Part shown: positions 1-7,956 of the stretch, piece after piece | Layout: each line of letters starts with the position of its first letter | Numbering within the stretch: position 1 is the first letter of the stretch | Assembly (NCBI RefSeq): GCF_051055405.1 | Contig: NZ_CP167068.1 | Span: forward strand, 2,604,001 to 2,668,000 | Direction of reading: 5' to 3' | Source: Pseudolachnospira sp051055405 | GTDB lineage: Bacteria > Bacillota > Clostridia > Lachnospirales > Lachnospiraceae | DNA: 64,000 nucleotides | Notes under the pieces: generated by a model | Database searches by the model: none | Seen by the model: the letters and a program-made list of their open reading frames with translations, nothing else | Told to the model about the DNA's origin: nothing | Program-made: the position numbers and the translations under genes

Positions 1-1070
1 GACGCCGGCTTTGTTACAAAGGCGCTCATTTTACCGCTATACCGCCGGTCTGCCTCACAGTAAGGGCAGCTTGGATTTCCTTTCCAGTAATCATGGGCGG
101 GATTATGGGAACATGGCTGAAGCTCCCCCCGAAACCTTTCTAAAGCGAGTTTCCATTCACTGGCGGTTGGGCGAGCTTTGGGATTCGTATAACCATCCAC
201 GAAAGCCCGTCGGAACAGTTCATAAATATAGAGCGGCAGCGCATGGATATCGGGAGCGTAACTGGGAATCGTATAATCAGGAATCGTCTGAAAAAAGGGC
301 GACTCTCCGCTTTCAATCCGCTTATCCACGGACTTGGGCGCGGGTGCAGACCCCACTCCCTTTGGCTGCCGCTGGCAGGTATAGGGATGGCAGCCATTCA
401 TCAGCATTCGAAAACAGTGAATGGCCAAAGCAAAATAATCCGTCTCGCAAGTAAAGGTAGGCCCCGGATAGTCCGCATAGGTGGTTCCCTTACAGGCTCG
501 AATCAACTCCGGAGCCACGTATCCCGGCGCGCATACGATGCATCGATACACATTTCCAGCGCGGTAGATATGGTAGGAGTCCGCATCCACAAAATTTACC
601 GTCCAATCCGATTTGATTTTAATGTTATTGGGATTGAAATCGCCAAAGATCTGGCCGGTGCAATGCAGCCTGCTGATCACGTCGCACAGACTGATCAGAC
701 AGTCGATGCGATGTTTGATCGAAGCCGCCCCGCCGCGCTTTGGCGGATACACATAAAGATCGTCCAGTTCATTGCTCGCGGCAATCCGGTTCATGCCAAA
801 ACCAATAAAATGGTGTGTTTCGTCGAAAAGCGGCGCTAACGGCCACGCGATATCCTGGGCTAAGTTCAAGCTCCGAAAAAAATTTGTTTCGCTGATCTGA
901 ACCATCTCTTTGATCTTCTTTTCACGGGCACAGGCGTCGGAGGCATGGTGATAAATTTTTGCTACTTTTTTGGGGTAGCCCTTGATTTCATAAACCGAGC
1001 CCTCCCCGCCGGCATTCAATGCCGGTTCTTTTAAAACAATCTTTTTTCCTGAAAGCGTATACACATCCAT
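1..1070 (-). CDS. Ser/Thr protein kinase-like protein with zinc ribbon (TerY-P triad kinase), partial
   Basis: The frame is open from an ATG at 1070 (preceded by GGAGGAACCTC) to the left edge, so the C-terminus is missing and about 356 codons are visible. It has a glycine-rich loop GGEGSVY (residues 21-27), a VAKIY lysine motif (K38), a catalytic-loop equivalent GDFNPNN in place of HRD...N, and VDADS in place of DFG. APGYVAPEL resembles a kinase activation-segment end. After the kinase domain a Cys/His cluster (CSHNPAHDY...CPYC) looks like a zinc ribbon. This architecture, next to PP2C and vWA genes, matches the kinase of TerY-P stress-signalling triads. It is inferred to phosphorylate proteins and be reversed by the neighbouring PP2C. 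The substrate is unknown. Confidence 0.85.
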   Translation of the reverse strand, partial: MDVYTLSGKKIVLKEPALNAGGEGSVYEIKGYPKKVAKIYHHASDACAREKKIKEMVQISETNFFRSLNLAQDIAWPLAPLFDETHHFIGFGMNRIAASNELDDLYVYPPKRGGAASIKHRIDCLISLCDVISRLHCTGQIFGDFNPNNIKIKSDWTVNFVDADSYHIYRAGNVYRCIVCAPGYVAPELIRACKGTTYADYPGPTFTCETDYFALAIHCFRMLMNGCHPYTCQRQPKGVGSAPAPKSVDKRIESGESPFFQTIPDYTIPSYAPDIHALPLYIYELFRRAFVDGYTNPKARPTASEWKLALERFRGELQPCSHNPAHDYWKGNPSCPYCEADRRYSGKMSAFVTKPA

Positions 1071-1103
1071 GAGGTTCCTCCTTTTCCGCCGCTTTACGAA
1101 ATC

Positions 1104-2567
1104 CTATGAAAGAAACACCAAGGCTGCCGCCTTGGCAAAACTCAGCATCTTGACCAGCTTTCCCAGGAAACACGCGAAGAAAAAGCGATAGGGATTTAAC
1201 TTCATTGCTCCTGCGGCCAGCCCGATTACGTCGAAAAGGGGAAGGGGAAGCGCGGAAAAAATACATACCATCCCATAGGGGTATTTCGGAATCAGCCGCT
1301 CTATTTTGCGAAAATATTTCTGCTTTGCCAACCGGCTTCCACACGCCCCAGCCCCGAAACCGACCATCTCCCCCAAAGCCGCGCCGGCTGCACCACAGCC
1401 GGCAACGAGCACGGGATTTAAAAGAAGCGCATACTGCACCACAATCAGGATACTGGGAGCGGGAAGCAAAACCGAGGCATTGGCCAGGAAACAGGCAAAC
1501 AGCACCCCAAGATAGCTGACCGGCGTGTGTTCCCTGACAAAATCACTTAGAACATAAGCCAAGATGCCAAACAGGAAACACGCAGCCATCCCCATCACGC
1601 TCCACCAGCGCTCCAAAGGAGGATTCGTTTCTAACTTTCCGCGCATCGGAGGATCGGACTTTTTGGGGGTATCCCTTTCTCCCGACTCCGGGGATTCGGG
1701 CTGTTTTGAGGCATTCATTTCCTTTGACTCCGGAGGGTAAAGCCTCTTTTTTGCATGTTCGCACAGCTTCTTCCAATCCGGCCCTTTGTAATACTCATCC
1801 CCCTGCTTTTTTGCAGGCCGCTCTGGGTTATAAAGCACCACGATCGTTTTATCGTCATCCAACAGACGGCGGGGATACTTTTCCAGGTAAGATGCAGCGG
1901 CGGCTTCCAAAGCACGGATCTCTGCTTCCTCGGTCTCATCCCGTTCCATAAATTTCCGGGCGAGCGCAACGTTTATTTTCCGTTCCTGACGGCGCAGCAG
2001 AGGGGGACAAATCTGTTCCCATACCCCGTCCGTCATCAGCATCACTGCCGATACCGGCTGTTCCACCTCTCCAAACTCCCACATCTCTGGCCCGGAACAA
2101 AGGGGGAAGACATAGCCTTCCGAATCGCGCTGCTGCACCGTCACCGGCTGATACTCTCCGTTTTCTAACAGAACCACCATTCCGCTGTCGCCGGACTGGC
2201 CGTAGCGTACCCGCTTTCCATCGTAAATGGCAAGGCACAAGGTTGTATCGTATTCATCCTCTGAATTTCCCGCCTGATCCGCCTCCGCCAAAACCGCTTG
2301 GTACGCCTGGGCAAAGGCCGTTTTCATCACACCTTTTGCCTCTTCCAGCGTCATCTCGCAGGAATAGTGCTCTGCACAATAGGTAACGGCAGTTTCCGCT
2401 GCAATGCGGGAGCCCACATCCGAATAACGTTCGCTTCCCAGTCCATCGGCACAAGCCGCCACTGCAACGCCATCCTCCCGCTCCAAAATGAAACAGGAAT
2501 CCTGGCAGGGAATCTTGTGATCGATATGACTGGGTCCTGCCATATTCGCTTTATAGAAACGAATCAT
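1104..2567 (-). CDS. PP2C-family protein phosphatase fused to a C-terminal VTT/SNARE-associated membrane domain
   Basis: The ATG at 2567 follows AAGGAGGCTTTCG, giving 487 residues. Residues 1-250 are a PP2C domain with metal-binding motifs ADGLGS (about 41-46), TDGVWE (179-184) and DDDKT (237-241). A polar, proline-rich linker (about 250-320) follows. The C-terminus has a hydrophobic segment (321-345) and then a VTT/DedA-like domain (about 350-487) with the motif LPAPSILIV and a Gly/Ala-rich stretch. The phosphatase probably reverses the kinase encoded 34 bp downstream, and the fusion would anchor it to the membrane. The upstream gene is the TerY-like vWA protein. The PP2C-VTT fusion reads through one continuous frame and is uncommon as far as I know. 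Confidence 0.88.
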   Translation of the reverse strand: MIRFYKANMAGPSHIDHKIPCQDSCFILEREDGVAVAACADGLGSERYSDVGSRIAAETAVTYCAEHYSCEMTLEEAKGVMKTAFAQAYQAVLAEADQAGNSEDEYDTTLCLAIYDGKRVRYGQSGDSGMVVLLENGEYQPVTVQQRDSEGYVFPLCSGPEMWEFGEVEQPVSAVMLMTDGVWEQICPPLLRRQERKINVALARKFMERDETEEAEIRALEAAAASYLEKYPRRLLDDDKTIVVLYNPERPAKKQGDEYYKGPDWKKLCEHAKKRLYPPESKEMNASKQPESPESGERDTPKKSDPPMRGKLETNPPLERWWSVMGMAACFLFGILAYVLSDFVREHTPVSYLGVLFACFLANASVLLPAPSILIVVQYALLLNPVLVAGCGAAGAALGEMVGFGAGACGSRLAKQKYFRKIERLIPKYPYGMVCIFSALPLPLFDVIGLAAGAMKLNPYRFFFACFLGKLVKMLSFAKAAALVFLS

Positions 2568-2618
2568 CGAAAGCCTCCTTTCCCGCCAGCGCAATCTGGC
2601 GCCTTTGCAAACCACAGA

Positions 2619-3335
2619 TTACTTGTTCAGCCACTCGTCCAAATCCGGCACTTTCAGATTGGTGCCTTCTTTTTTCAAGGGATTATCTACATGAATCTTC
2701 TGATCCGGCGAACTGGTGGATACTGCCTTGACGCTGACCGCCATCAAGTCGAAGAATTCCGTAAAATCATAGCCATCCTCATGGACCAGTTCAAATACGC
2801 GTTTCCCGTCGGTCAGCTTCGCTACGGTCTCTTTGCTGTAGCCCTTTACGGCGAGAACCCAAAGCTGCATCTTTTTATCCGCTACCCGCTTCTTGATCTC
2901 CTGAGCAATCGCCGTGACATCGCCTCCATACCCATCCGTGATCAGGATGATATAGGGCATCTTGACCTCAATGCCGTTCTCTTCATAGAGATGACCGCGT
3001 TCCCGCACCTTTTTCACCGCCATGTCAAGGGCCGCGGAAAGGTTGGTATTCCCGCCGGCGGAAAACTGCACCGGCTGCATCTTGGTGATGGGACGCCATT
3101 CCTGAACGATCGCGGGAGCGTCGTTAAAACTCATCACAGCGATGTCCACCAGCCCGGCCGCCTTGGGGTCTTTGCAGACATCCGCGGCAAAGCGGTTTAC
3201 GGAAGCATTGACATTCTGGATCGGCATTCCATTCATGGACCAGGAAGTATCGCAGAGAAGAAGCACCGGCATATGAGCGTCGTTGATATTCTCCGGGGGC
3301 AGCACATCGTAATCGTTAAAGTTGTTGTTCCACAT
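2619..3335 (-). CDS. TerY-like von Willebrand factor A domain protein
   Basis: The start is ATG 3335, which follows GGAGGTAAAAACG; an in-frame ATG at 3350 has a poorer site. The 238-residue product is a stand-alone vWA domain with an intact MIDAS motif D29-T-S31-W-S33 and the later segment FSAGGNTNLSAAL that supplies the MIDAS Thr. It ends 51 bp before the PP2C-VTT gene. TerY-family vWA proteins are adaptor-like metal-binding proteins of Ter/TerY-P systems, so this is inferred to be the protein-interaction partner of the kinase and phosphatase. No signal peptide or membrane segment is seen. Confidence 0.88.
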   Translation of the reverse strand: MWNNNFNDYDVLPPENINDAHMPVLLLCDTSWSMNGMPIQNVNASVNRFAADVCKDPKAAGLVDIAVMSFNDAPAIVQEWRPITKMQPVQFSAGGNTNLSAALDMAVKKVRERGHLYEENGIEVKMPYIILITDGYGGDVTAIAQEIKKRVADKKMQLWVLAVKGYSKETVAKLTDGKRVFELVHEDGYDFTEFFDLMAVSVKAVSTSSPDQKIHVDNPLKKEGTNLKVPDLDEWLNK

Positions 3336-3420
3336 CGTTTTTACCTCCATGTTTTCTTCTTTATTGGGTGTCTCTGATTTTTTATACGCTCTGATTTTCA
3401 GAATCTCCAGGTTTTTCGAA

Positions 3421-3517
3421 TAAAGAATTTCGCTCTGCGAAATTCTCCGCCTGCGGCGGGGTAGCTCTGCTGCCATCTTCCTTGCACGCTCGTGTGTATC
3501 CTTAACGGAGCTCTTTT
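3421..3517 (+). repeat. Dispersed palindromic repeat, copy A
   Basis: The copy begins with the hairpin GAATTTCGCtctGCGAAATTC, followed by a second hairpin CCGCCtgcGGCGG, and ends with a tail (about 3486-3517) closely matching copy C at 44.6 kb. It lies just upstream of the TerY-like gene, in the same + orientation as the other copies. Confidence 0.75.
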
Positions 3518-3535
3518 GCCGCCGGAATTTCCCAC

Positions 3536-3573
3536 AAAAAAGAAGAGGAACCCCGCCCCGCGGAATTCCTCTT
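3536..3573 (-). terminator. Rho-independent terminator after the DUF1292-like gene
   Basis: Read on the minus strand, AAGAGGAA and TTCCTCTT form a stem around a G/C-rich loop, followed by CTTTTTT. It lies 11 bp beyond the DUF1292-like stop codon, so the upstream four-gene unit is separated from the TerY-PP2C-kinase unit. Confidence 0.75.
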
Positions 3574-3583
3574 CCCTTCTTCC

Positions 3584-3973
3584 TTATTCGATTCCCGAAT
3601 CCGCATCTTTCGAAGATGCGTCCATTTTCTTCTTAATATCCTGCCAGATATATTTTTGCTCATATGCGACGACCAAATCAAATTCCCGGTCTGAATCCAG
3701 CCCTACCAGATATTCTTCCCCATCCTCCACAATCACTTTTTGATACATCATGTCCGCGGGTTTTTCCTCATTCATCAGATGGACGTATGTATTTTCCCCC
3801 ACCTGGAACTCTTTCACGGCCAGATAGTTCTTTCCGTCGATTTCGATCACGCCGACTTCCATATCGCCTTCATCCTCCATCACGGAAGAGACAAAATCAA
3901 ACACCTCTCTGGCTTCCGGATTGTCCTGCAGGATTTTCTCCATTCCTTCTTCAAATTTGCTTGCATGCTCCAT
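3584..3973 (-). CDS. DUF1292-like small acidic protein
   Basis: The 129-residue protein has an ATG at 3973 behind GGGAGGAAATCCA. Its beta-rich, acidic middle (VGVIEIDGKNYLAV through the EDGEEYLVGL segment) resembles the DUF1292 fold, whose molecular role is unknown. It is the last gene of the unit that includes the VirD4-like ATPase and TPR protein, 48 bp after the TPR stop, and is followed by a terminator. It is soluble, with no membrane segment. The family call is by pattern only. Confidence 0.6.
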   Translation of the reverse strand: MEHASKFEEGMEKILQDNPEAREVFDFVSSVMEDEGDMEVGVIEIDGKNYLAVKEFQVGENTYVHLMNEEKPADMMYQKVIVEDGEEYLVGLDSDREFDLVVAYEQKYIWQDIKKKMDASSKDADSGIE

Positions 3974-4021
3974 TGGATTTCCTCCCTTTTTGGATCTGCC
4001 TTCCGCTGTCCCCGCTTGGCC

Positions 4022-5056
4022 TTATCCCGCGATACACTCGCAAAGCAAATCATACTTTGCGTCCACTTCTACGCCGGTCTTGTTGATCATGGTATTGGTT
4101 TTCGTCCGGATTACCTCTGAGTAGCCGCTTCTGGTATCCCGAAATTTGTTCAAGGCGATATTAAAGTCCGAGTAGATTTCATTGGCAGCCACCTCATCCA
4201 TCGGCGCGCCTTGCTTTTGGGCGATTGCAATTTTACAAAGCGCGGAAAGATAGTAGATATATCCCTCGTTCACACTGCTTTGCGTCTGGGTAGCGTCGCT
4301 GATTCCCCGCTTGATCGCCTCCGCGGCTTCCGAATACCGCCCGCGTTCAAAAAGAATGTCTGCATAGCGGAGCGCGCACTTGGGCGCCACCTGCACCTGA
4401 TCGAGAGCCGCTTTCAAAATTTCCAGCTCCTGATCCGGCATATTTAACACCCGATATACATTGGCTTCCGTGCGGTAGGACTCTTCACTATAAGGAAAAT
4501 GTTTCCGGAAATCGGCAACAATCTGCAGCATCTCCTGTTCTTTGGCATCCATTTCCTTTTCGGAATCGCTCCGGTCGATGATATACTGCAAATAATCCAC
4601 CAAAAAGGCAAAGCCGCGCCACGTCCAGCGTCTTTTCGGAATCTTCAGCAATCGCTTATAATACTTCTTGCATTCCTCGCCCTTATCGCAGCTGATGCCA
4701 TACTGCAAATAGTCGGAAAGCAGATCAACGTTTTTGGGAAACAGCTTCAGGCCGCATTCCAACACCTGGCAGGCCAGGCCATACTCATCTTTTCGCGCCA
4801 GTTCCACGGCAAAATTGTGGAAATCATCTGCGCTTCCAGATTGTTGTTCCTGCCCGATAAACCGTTCCATTAACTCATACAGATCCTGCCTGGCCTCTTC
4901 ATCATCCATGCGATAGATGTATCCCAAAAAAGTTTGAGCCATCGCGTTTACTTTGCTTACCGGCAGGTTTACCTTGTATTCTTTTCGATCGTTCTCTTCT
5001 TCCGCCGCGATTTCTTCCTCGCCAAGATCGATTGTGATTTCCTGTTCCGCCGCCAT
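4022..5056 (-). CDS. TPR-like helical repeat protein
   Basis: The 344-residue protein starts at ATG 5056. Its AAGGAG site lies inside the end of the VirD4-like gene, whose stop is 2 bp upstream, so translation is probably coupled. After an acidic N-terminus (about 1-25), the chain is all-helical, with repeated patterns such as EYGLACQVLECGLKLFPKN and GRYSEAAEAIKRGISDA that fit TPR helices. It has no membrane segment or catalytic motif. It probably acts as a protein-interaction scaffold for the ATPase or for the kinase/phosphatase unit. I do not recognise a named family. Confidence 0.7.
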   Translation of the reverse strand: MAAEQEITIDLGEEEIAAEEENDRKEYKVNLPVSKVNAMAQTFLGYIYRMDDEEARQDLYELMERFIGQEQQSGSADDFHNFAVELARKDEYGLACQVLECGLKLFPKNVDLLSDYLQYGISCDKGEECKKYYKRLLKIPKRRWTWRGFAFLVDYLQYIIDRSDSEKEMDAKEQEMLQIVADFRKHFPYSEESYRTEANVYRVLNMPDQELEILKAALDQVQVAPKCALRYADILFERGRYSEAAEAIKRGISDATQTQSSVNEGYIYYLSALCKIAIAQKQGAPMDEVAANEIYSDFNIALNKFRDTRSGYSEVIRTKTNTMINKTGVEVDAKYDLLCECIAG

Positions 5057-5058
5057 CG

Positions 5059-6720
5059 CTATTCTCCTTTCTCTTCGTTTTCAGATACCATCCGATCCGC
5101 AGACTCTGTCTGCGCTGTCTGCCCATCCTCTTTTTCCAGTTCTTCAATTCGCTGATCAATCCGCCGAAGCACACCGTCCACGTCAATTTTGGGGGATGGA
5201 ACACTTGGACGCGAAACAGCTTTTTGATGAAACGGATTCGTCTCGTCAAAAGGATTAGAGGGCAGATTGGGGACAAGTCTCTTCCGAATCTCCTCACTCA
5301 ACGCAAATGTCAGCTTCTCCCGCTCCTGCCGGTCCCGTTTTTCGTGCTCCAAAAGAATATATTTCTTATCCCCAAACTGATCGATATCAAGCATATTGAC
5401 TTTCGCTGGTTTCAGACGCCCGGTCAGCACCAGTGCTTCCCGGCGTTCTTTGCTAAAATGCTGCAGATCATATATGCTGATATTCGGCATATTGTTTCTC
5501 TGAACGCCGCACAATTCTGATAGTTCTTTCAGCAAATCTAGCTCCCGGCTTGTAAAGAAAATCCAATTGGTACAGTTGGAAATAATGGTCTCCGACTCAT
5601 GGGTGTACCGTTGTTTCAGCGCCGCCTTGCTCTGAACGACCAGTAAAAAACGGATGTCCCTGCTCCTGGCCGCTGAAATCATGGCCGGCATATCCGCAAT
5701 GGTCGGAAGGGCAGAAAACTCGTCGATGATATAGTTCAAACGATTTTCCATCTTGCCATCCGGCCTTTGAGCCGCCCGATAAATAAAATATTCATAAGTC
5801 TGTTTGATAAACATGGATACCAACGCGTGATAGCTGGTCTTCTCATCCGGCGTGATCAGGAAAACCGCTGTTTTTTCTCTGGTGATGTCCCCCAGTTCAA
5901 AATCATGATTCGCCAGCATATCCAAAAGCGTCGGACGAATGGCAAAAGACCGCAGCTTCCGGTCCAGGATACTGAGGATACTGTTCATGGTCTCTTTTGC
6001 CGCATAGACGGTGCCGCTTAAGCTTGCGGCTACCATCTCATCTTCACTGGCGTATTTCCATAAAATAGAGTTTTGCGCTGGCTGACGATTGGAAAATAAC
6101 GCCCGCCGAAGCACAAAAAGATTGCCGATGTTAATCGCGTGGATGGATGCGTTGTGATCTTTGCAGTAACGGAATAACAATTGAATCAAGCCACTAAAAC
6201 AGTCGGCGGCAGCCTCATCCCAAAAAGGCTCGCTCTCGGATTTATCCATCGCCGCCAGATTGGTGGCGATATCGTGGATAAAAGCGGCGGCATTGTCATA
6301 GTCGCCGTCCAGATAAAACTGATACGGGATAAAAAGCGGATTCCAGGCGTTTCCAACACTGGGATCCCGGAAGTTGATCTCAAGAATGCGATACCCCTGT
6401 TTTTTCAAGTCGCCGGCATGGCGGGCAAAAAGCTCGCCCTTCGGATCATTGATAATCATGGACTCGCCGGCATATCCCAGAATTTTTATCGTCGGGGAAA
6501 CGACCGCCCTTGTCTTAAGGGAACCCGTAGCGCCGTAAACCAGGCTATGAGTATCGCCGGAATCGAGATAGAGACGCCTCGCTTCCGAGTCGTACAGTAC
6601 AGGCACGCCGCCATAGTACTTTGTTTCTTTTTTATAAGAAAACTTTCTTGTGACAAGATCAAAATACGGATATGTTCTCTTTATTTTATCCAGACTTTCA
6701 AAGCCAGGTAAATTCACCAT
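5059..6720 (-). CDS. VirD4/TraG-like P-loop ATPase lacking membrane segments
   Basis: The 553-residue protein has a coupling-protein type motor domain. Walker A is YGATGSLKT (62-70), where Leu replaces the usual second Gly. The INDPKGEL motif (90-97) is typical of VirD4/TraG, and Walker B is NYIIDEFSALP (329-339). The C-terminus ends in an acidic, probably coiled tail (RRIDQRIEELEKE). Coupling proteins normally start with transmembrane helices; none is visible here, and no relaxase or other secretion gene is nearby. It lies 10 bp after the winged-helix gene and is coupled to the TPR gene. A role in moving DNA or protein under control of the kinase system is inference. Confidence 0.85.
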   Translation of the reverse strand: MVNLPGFESLDKIKRTYPYFDLVTRKFSYKKETKYYGGVPVLYDSEARRLYLDSGDTHSLVYGATGSLKTRAVVSPTIKILGYAGESMIINDPKGELFARHAGDLKKQGYRILEINFRDPSVGNAWNPLFIPYQFYLDGDYDNAAAFIHDIATNLAAMDKSESEPFWDEAAADCFSGLIQLLFRYCKDHNASIHAINIGNLFVLRRALFSNRQPAQNSILWKYASEDEMVAASLSGTVYAAKETMNSILSILDRKLRSFAIRPTLLDMLANHDFELGDITREKTAVFLITPDEKTSYHALVSMFIKQTYEYFIYRAAQRPDGKMENRLNYIIDEFSALPTIADMPAMISAARSRDIRFLLVVQSKAALKQRYTHESETIISNCTNWIFFTSRELDLLKELSELCGVQRNNMPNISIYDLQHFSKERREALVLTGRLKPAKVNMLDIDQFGDKKYILLEHEKRDRQEREKLTFALSEEIRKRLVPNLPSNPFDETNPFHQKAVSRPSVPSPKIDVDGVLRRIDQRIEELEKEDGQTAQTESADRMVSENEEKGE

Positions 6721-6730
6721 GATTTCCCTC

Positions 6731-7726
6731 CTATATTGCCGACCGATCGGCAGAAAGACCTCTGCTGTATTCCTCTATTTTTTCATCCAACCGCATATCC
6801 GCCTCCCGCGCCTCGGCTTTCGCATAGCGGTAATCATTTCTCAGAGTGTCAATCAGAGACTGACGCACTTCCTTCGCAATTTGGCTGCCGGAGTGTTCCA
6901 AAGCCTCCTGCTCCACAACCAACTGCATACACAGGAATGTCACGCATATATGTACATCTCGAATATAGTCCAAAACGTCCAATTTCATATCGGTAAGTTC
7001 TGTCCCTGCTTCCGCCGATTCCAGAAGCGACTGATAATAGTTGACCGAACGGCGCAGCCAGATCTGATGCCTGCTCGCTTCCAACTCCCATCCGGAATCC
7101 TCCGGCGCTCCCTCTAAGTCCGGAACAAAGTTGGCCGCCGCTTCCTGCGCGTATCGTTCCACAGCTTTTTTCACCGCGCTTCTCGCCCGCTGCACCTCTT
7201 GCCCGTCGGCAGCCTCCACCAGACGGTTGAGCGCATGTTCCAGATTGGCCAGCACTCTCTCGTGGCGCGAACCGACGGACGCGGCCTGCGGGGATGCCGC
7301 CCTCGAATCCGCCGCCGGCAGATGTCCCGGAGAAATCGTCCCGGATGCTTCGGCAGACATTGGAACCTCCGGCTCTGCTTTCGGTTTCTCCACTTTGGGC
7401 GGTCCAATATACTTATAGCCGATGCCCCGCACGGTCCGGATGCAGGAATCATATTTTCCCAATTTTTTTCTCAACTCTCGAATCGCCTGGTCCACCGGGC
7501 TGCGGCCGCCCCGGTCCGAGGGATTAAAATCCGCTTCATATCCGTCCACCCAGGCAATAATTTGGGAGCGGGAAATCGGAATCTCTCGGTTGATAACCAG
7601 ATGGTCAAATATGATCTTTGAGTGGGCTACGATACTGACGCTGTCATCTGTCCCCAGATAAAGAGCGCAGGCATCTGAATCATAGTAATCCCTTTTGTCC
7701 TCTGTAAAATACACCCAGAACCCCAA
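6731..7726 (-). CDS. OmpR/PhoB-type winged-helix protein with a helical C-terminal region
   Basis: This 331-residue protein carries a Trans_reg_C-like winged helix in its N-terminal part. The segment VDQAIRELRKKLGKYDSCIR followed by TVRGIGYKYI (about 78-107) is the classic recognition-helix/wing pattern. There is no receiver domain. An Ala/Pro-rich linker leads to a long helical, charged C-terminal half. It is the first gene of the VirD4-TPR-DUF1292 unit, so it is probably that unit's transcriptional regulator. The C-terminal half could bind a ligand or partner protein. The RBS is AAAGGAGGGG just upstream. Confidence 0.8.
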   Translation of the reverse strand: MGFWVYFTEDKRDYYDSDACALYLGTDDSVSIVAHSKIIFDHLVINREIPISRSQIIAWVDGYEADFNPSDRGGRSPVDQAIRELRKKLGKYDSCIRTVRGIGYKYIGPPKVEKPKAEPEVPMSAEASGTISPGHLPAADSRAASPQAASVGSRHERVLANLEHALNRLVEAADGQEVQRARSAVKKAVERYAQEAAANFVPDLEGAPEDSGWELEASRHQIWLRRSVNYYQSLLESAEAGTELTDMKLDVLDYIRDVHICVTFLCMQLVVEQEALEHSGSQIAKEVRQSLIDTLRNDYRYAKAEAREADMRLDEKIEEYSRGLSADRSAI

Positions 7727-7841
7727 ATCTCCCCCTCCTTTCCCAAAATAATACGTTCTTACATAACTCTTACAAATCTCAATGATTTCGCTTGTGCTCC
7801 GTGAATCTCATACAAAACCCACATGTTTCCCAAATCGTTTT

Positions 7842-7878
7842 CTTACCCTGAAATTTTATCCTTTTGTCAGAGGGTAAG
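7842..7878. promoter_or_regulatory. Inverted repeat between divergent units
   Basis: CTTACCCT (7842-7849) and AGGGTAAG (7871-7878) form a perfect 8-bp inverted repeat with a 21-bp spacer. It lies between the winged-helix gene and the sigma-like gene. It could be an operator or a weak terminator; function is not shown. Confidence 0.35.
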
Positions 7879-7917
7879 AAAGAATTTCGCTTGGCGAAAT
7901 TCTCCGCCTGCGGCGGG
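7877..7917 (+). repeat. Dispersed palindromic repeat, copy B (short)
   Basis: It contains GAATTTCGCttgGCGAAATTC followed by CCGCCtgcGGCGG, as in copy A, but lacks the conserved 3' tail. It sits directly in front of the sigma-like gene. Confidence 0.7.
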
Positions 7918-7956
7918 CAGCTTGGCTTCCCTCAAAAACTGGAGAGGAGCATCACT

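Noticed and set aside
5059..6720. A conjugative element in the window based on the VirD4-like gene
   Set aside because: No relaxase, VirB4/VirB6, integrase or oriT-like region is present around it.
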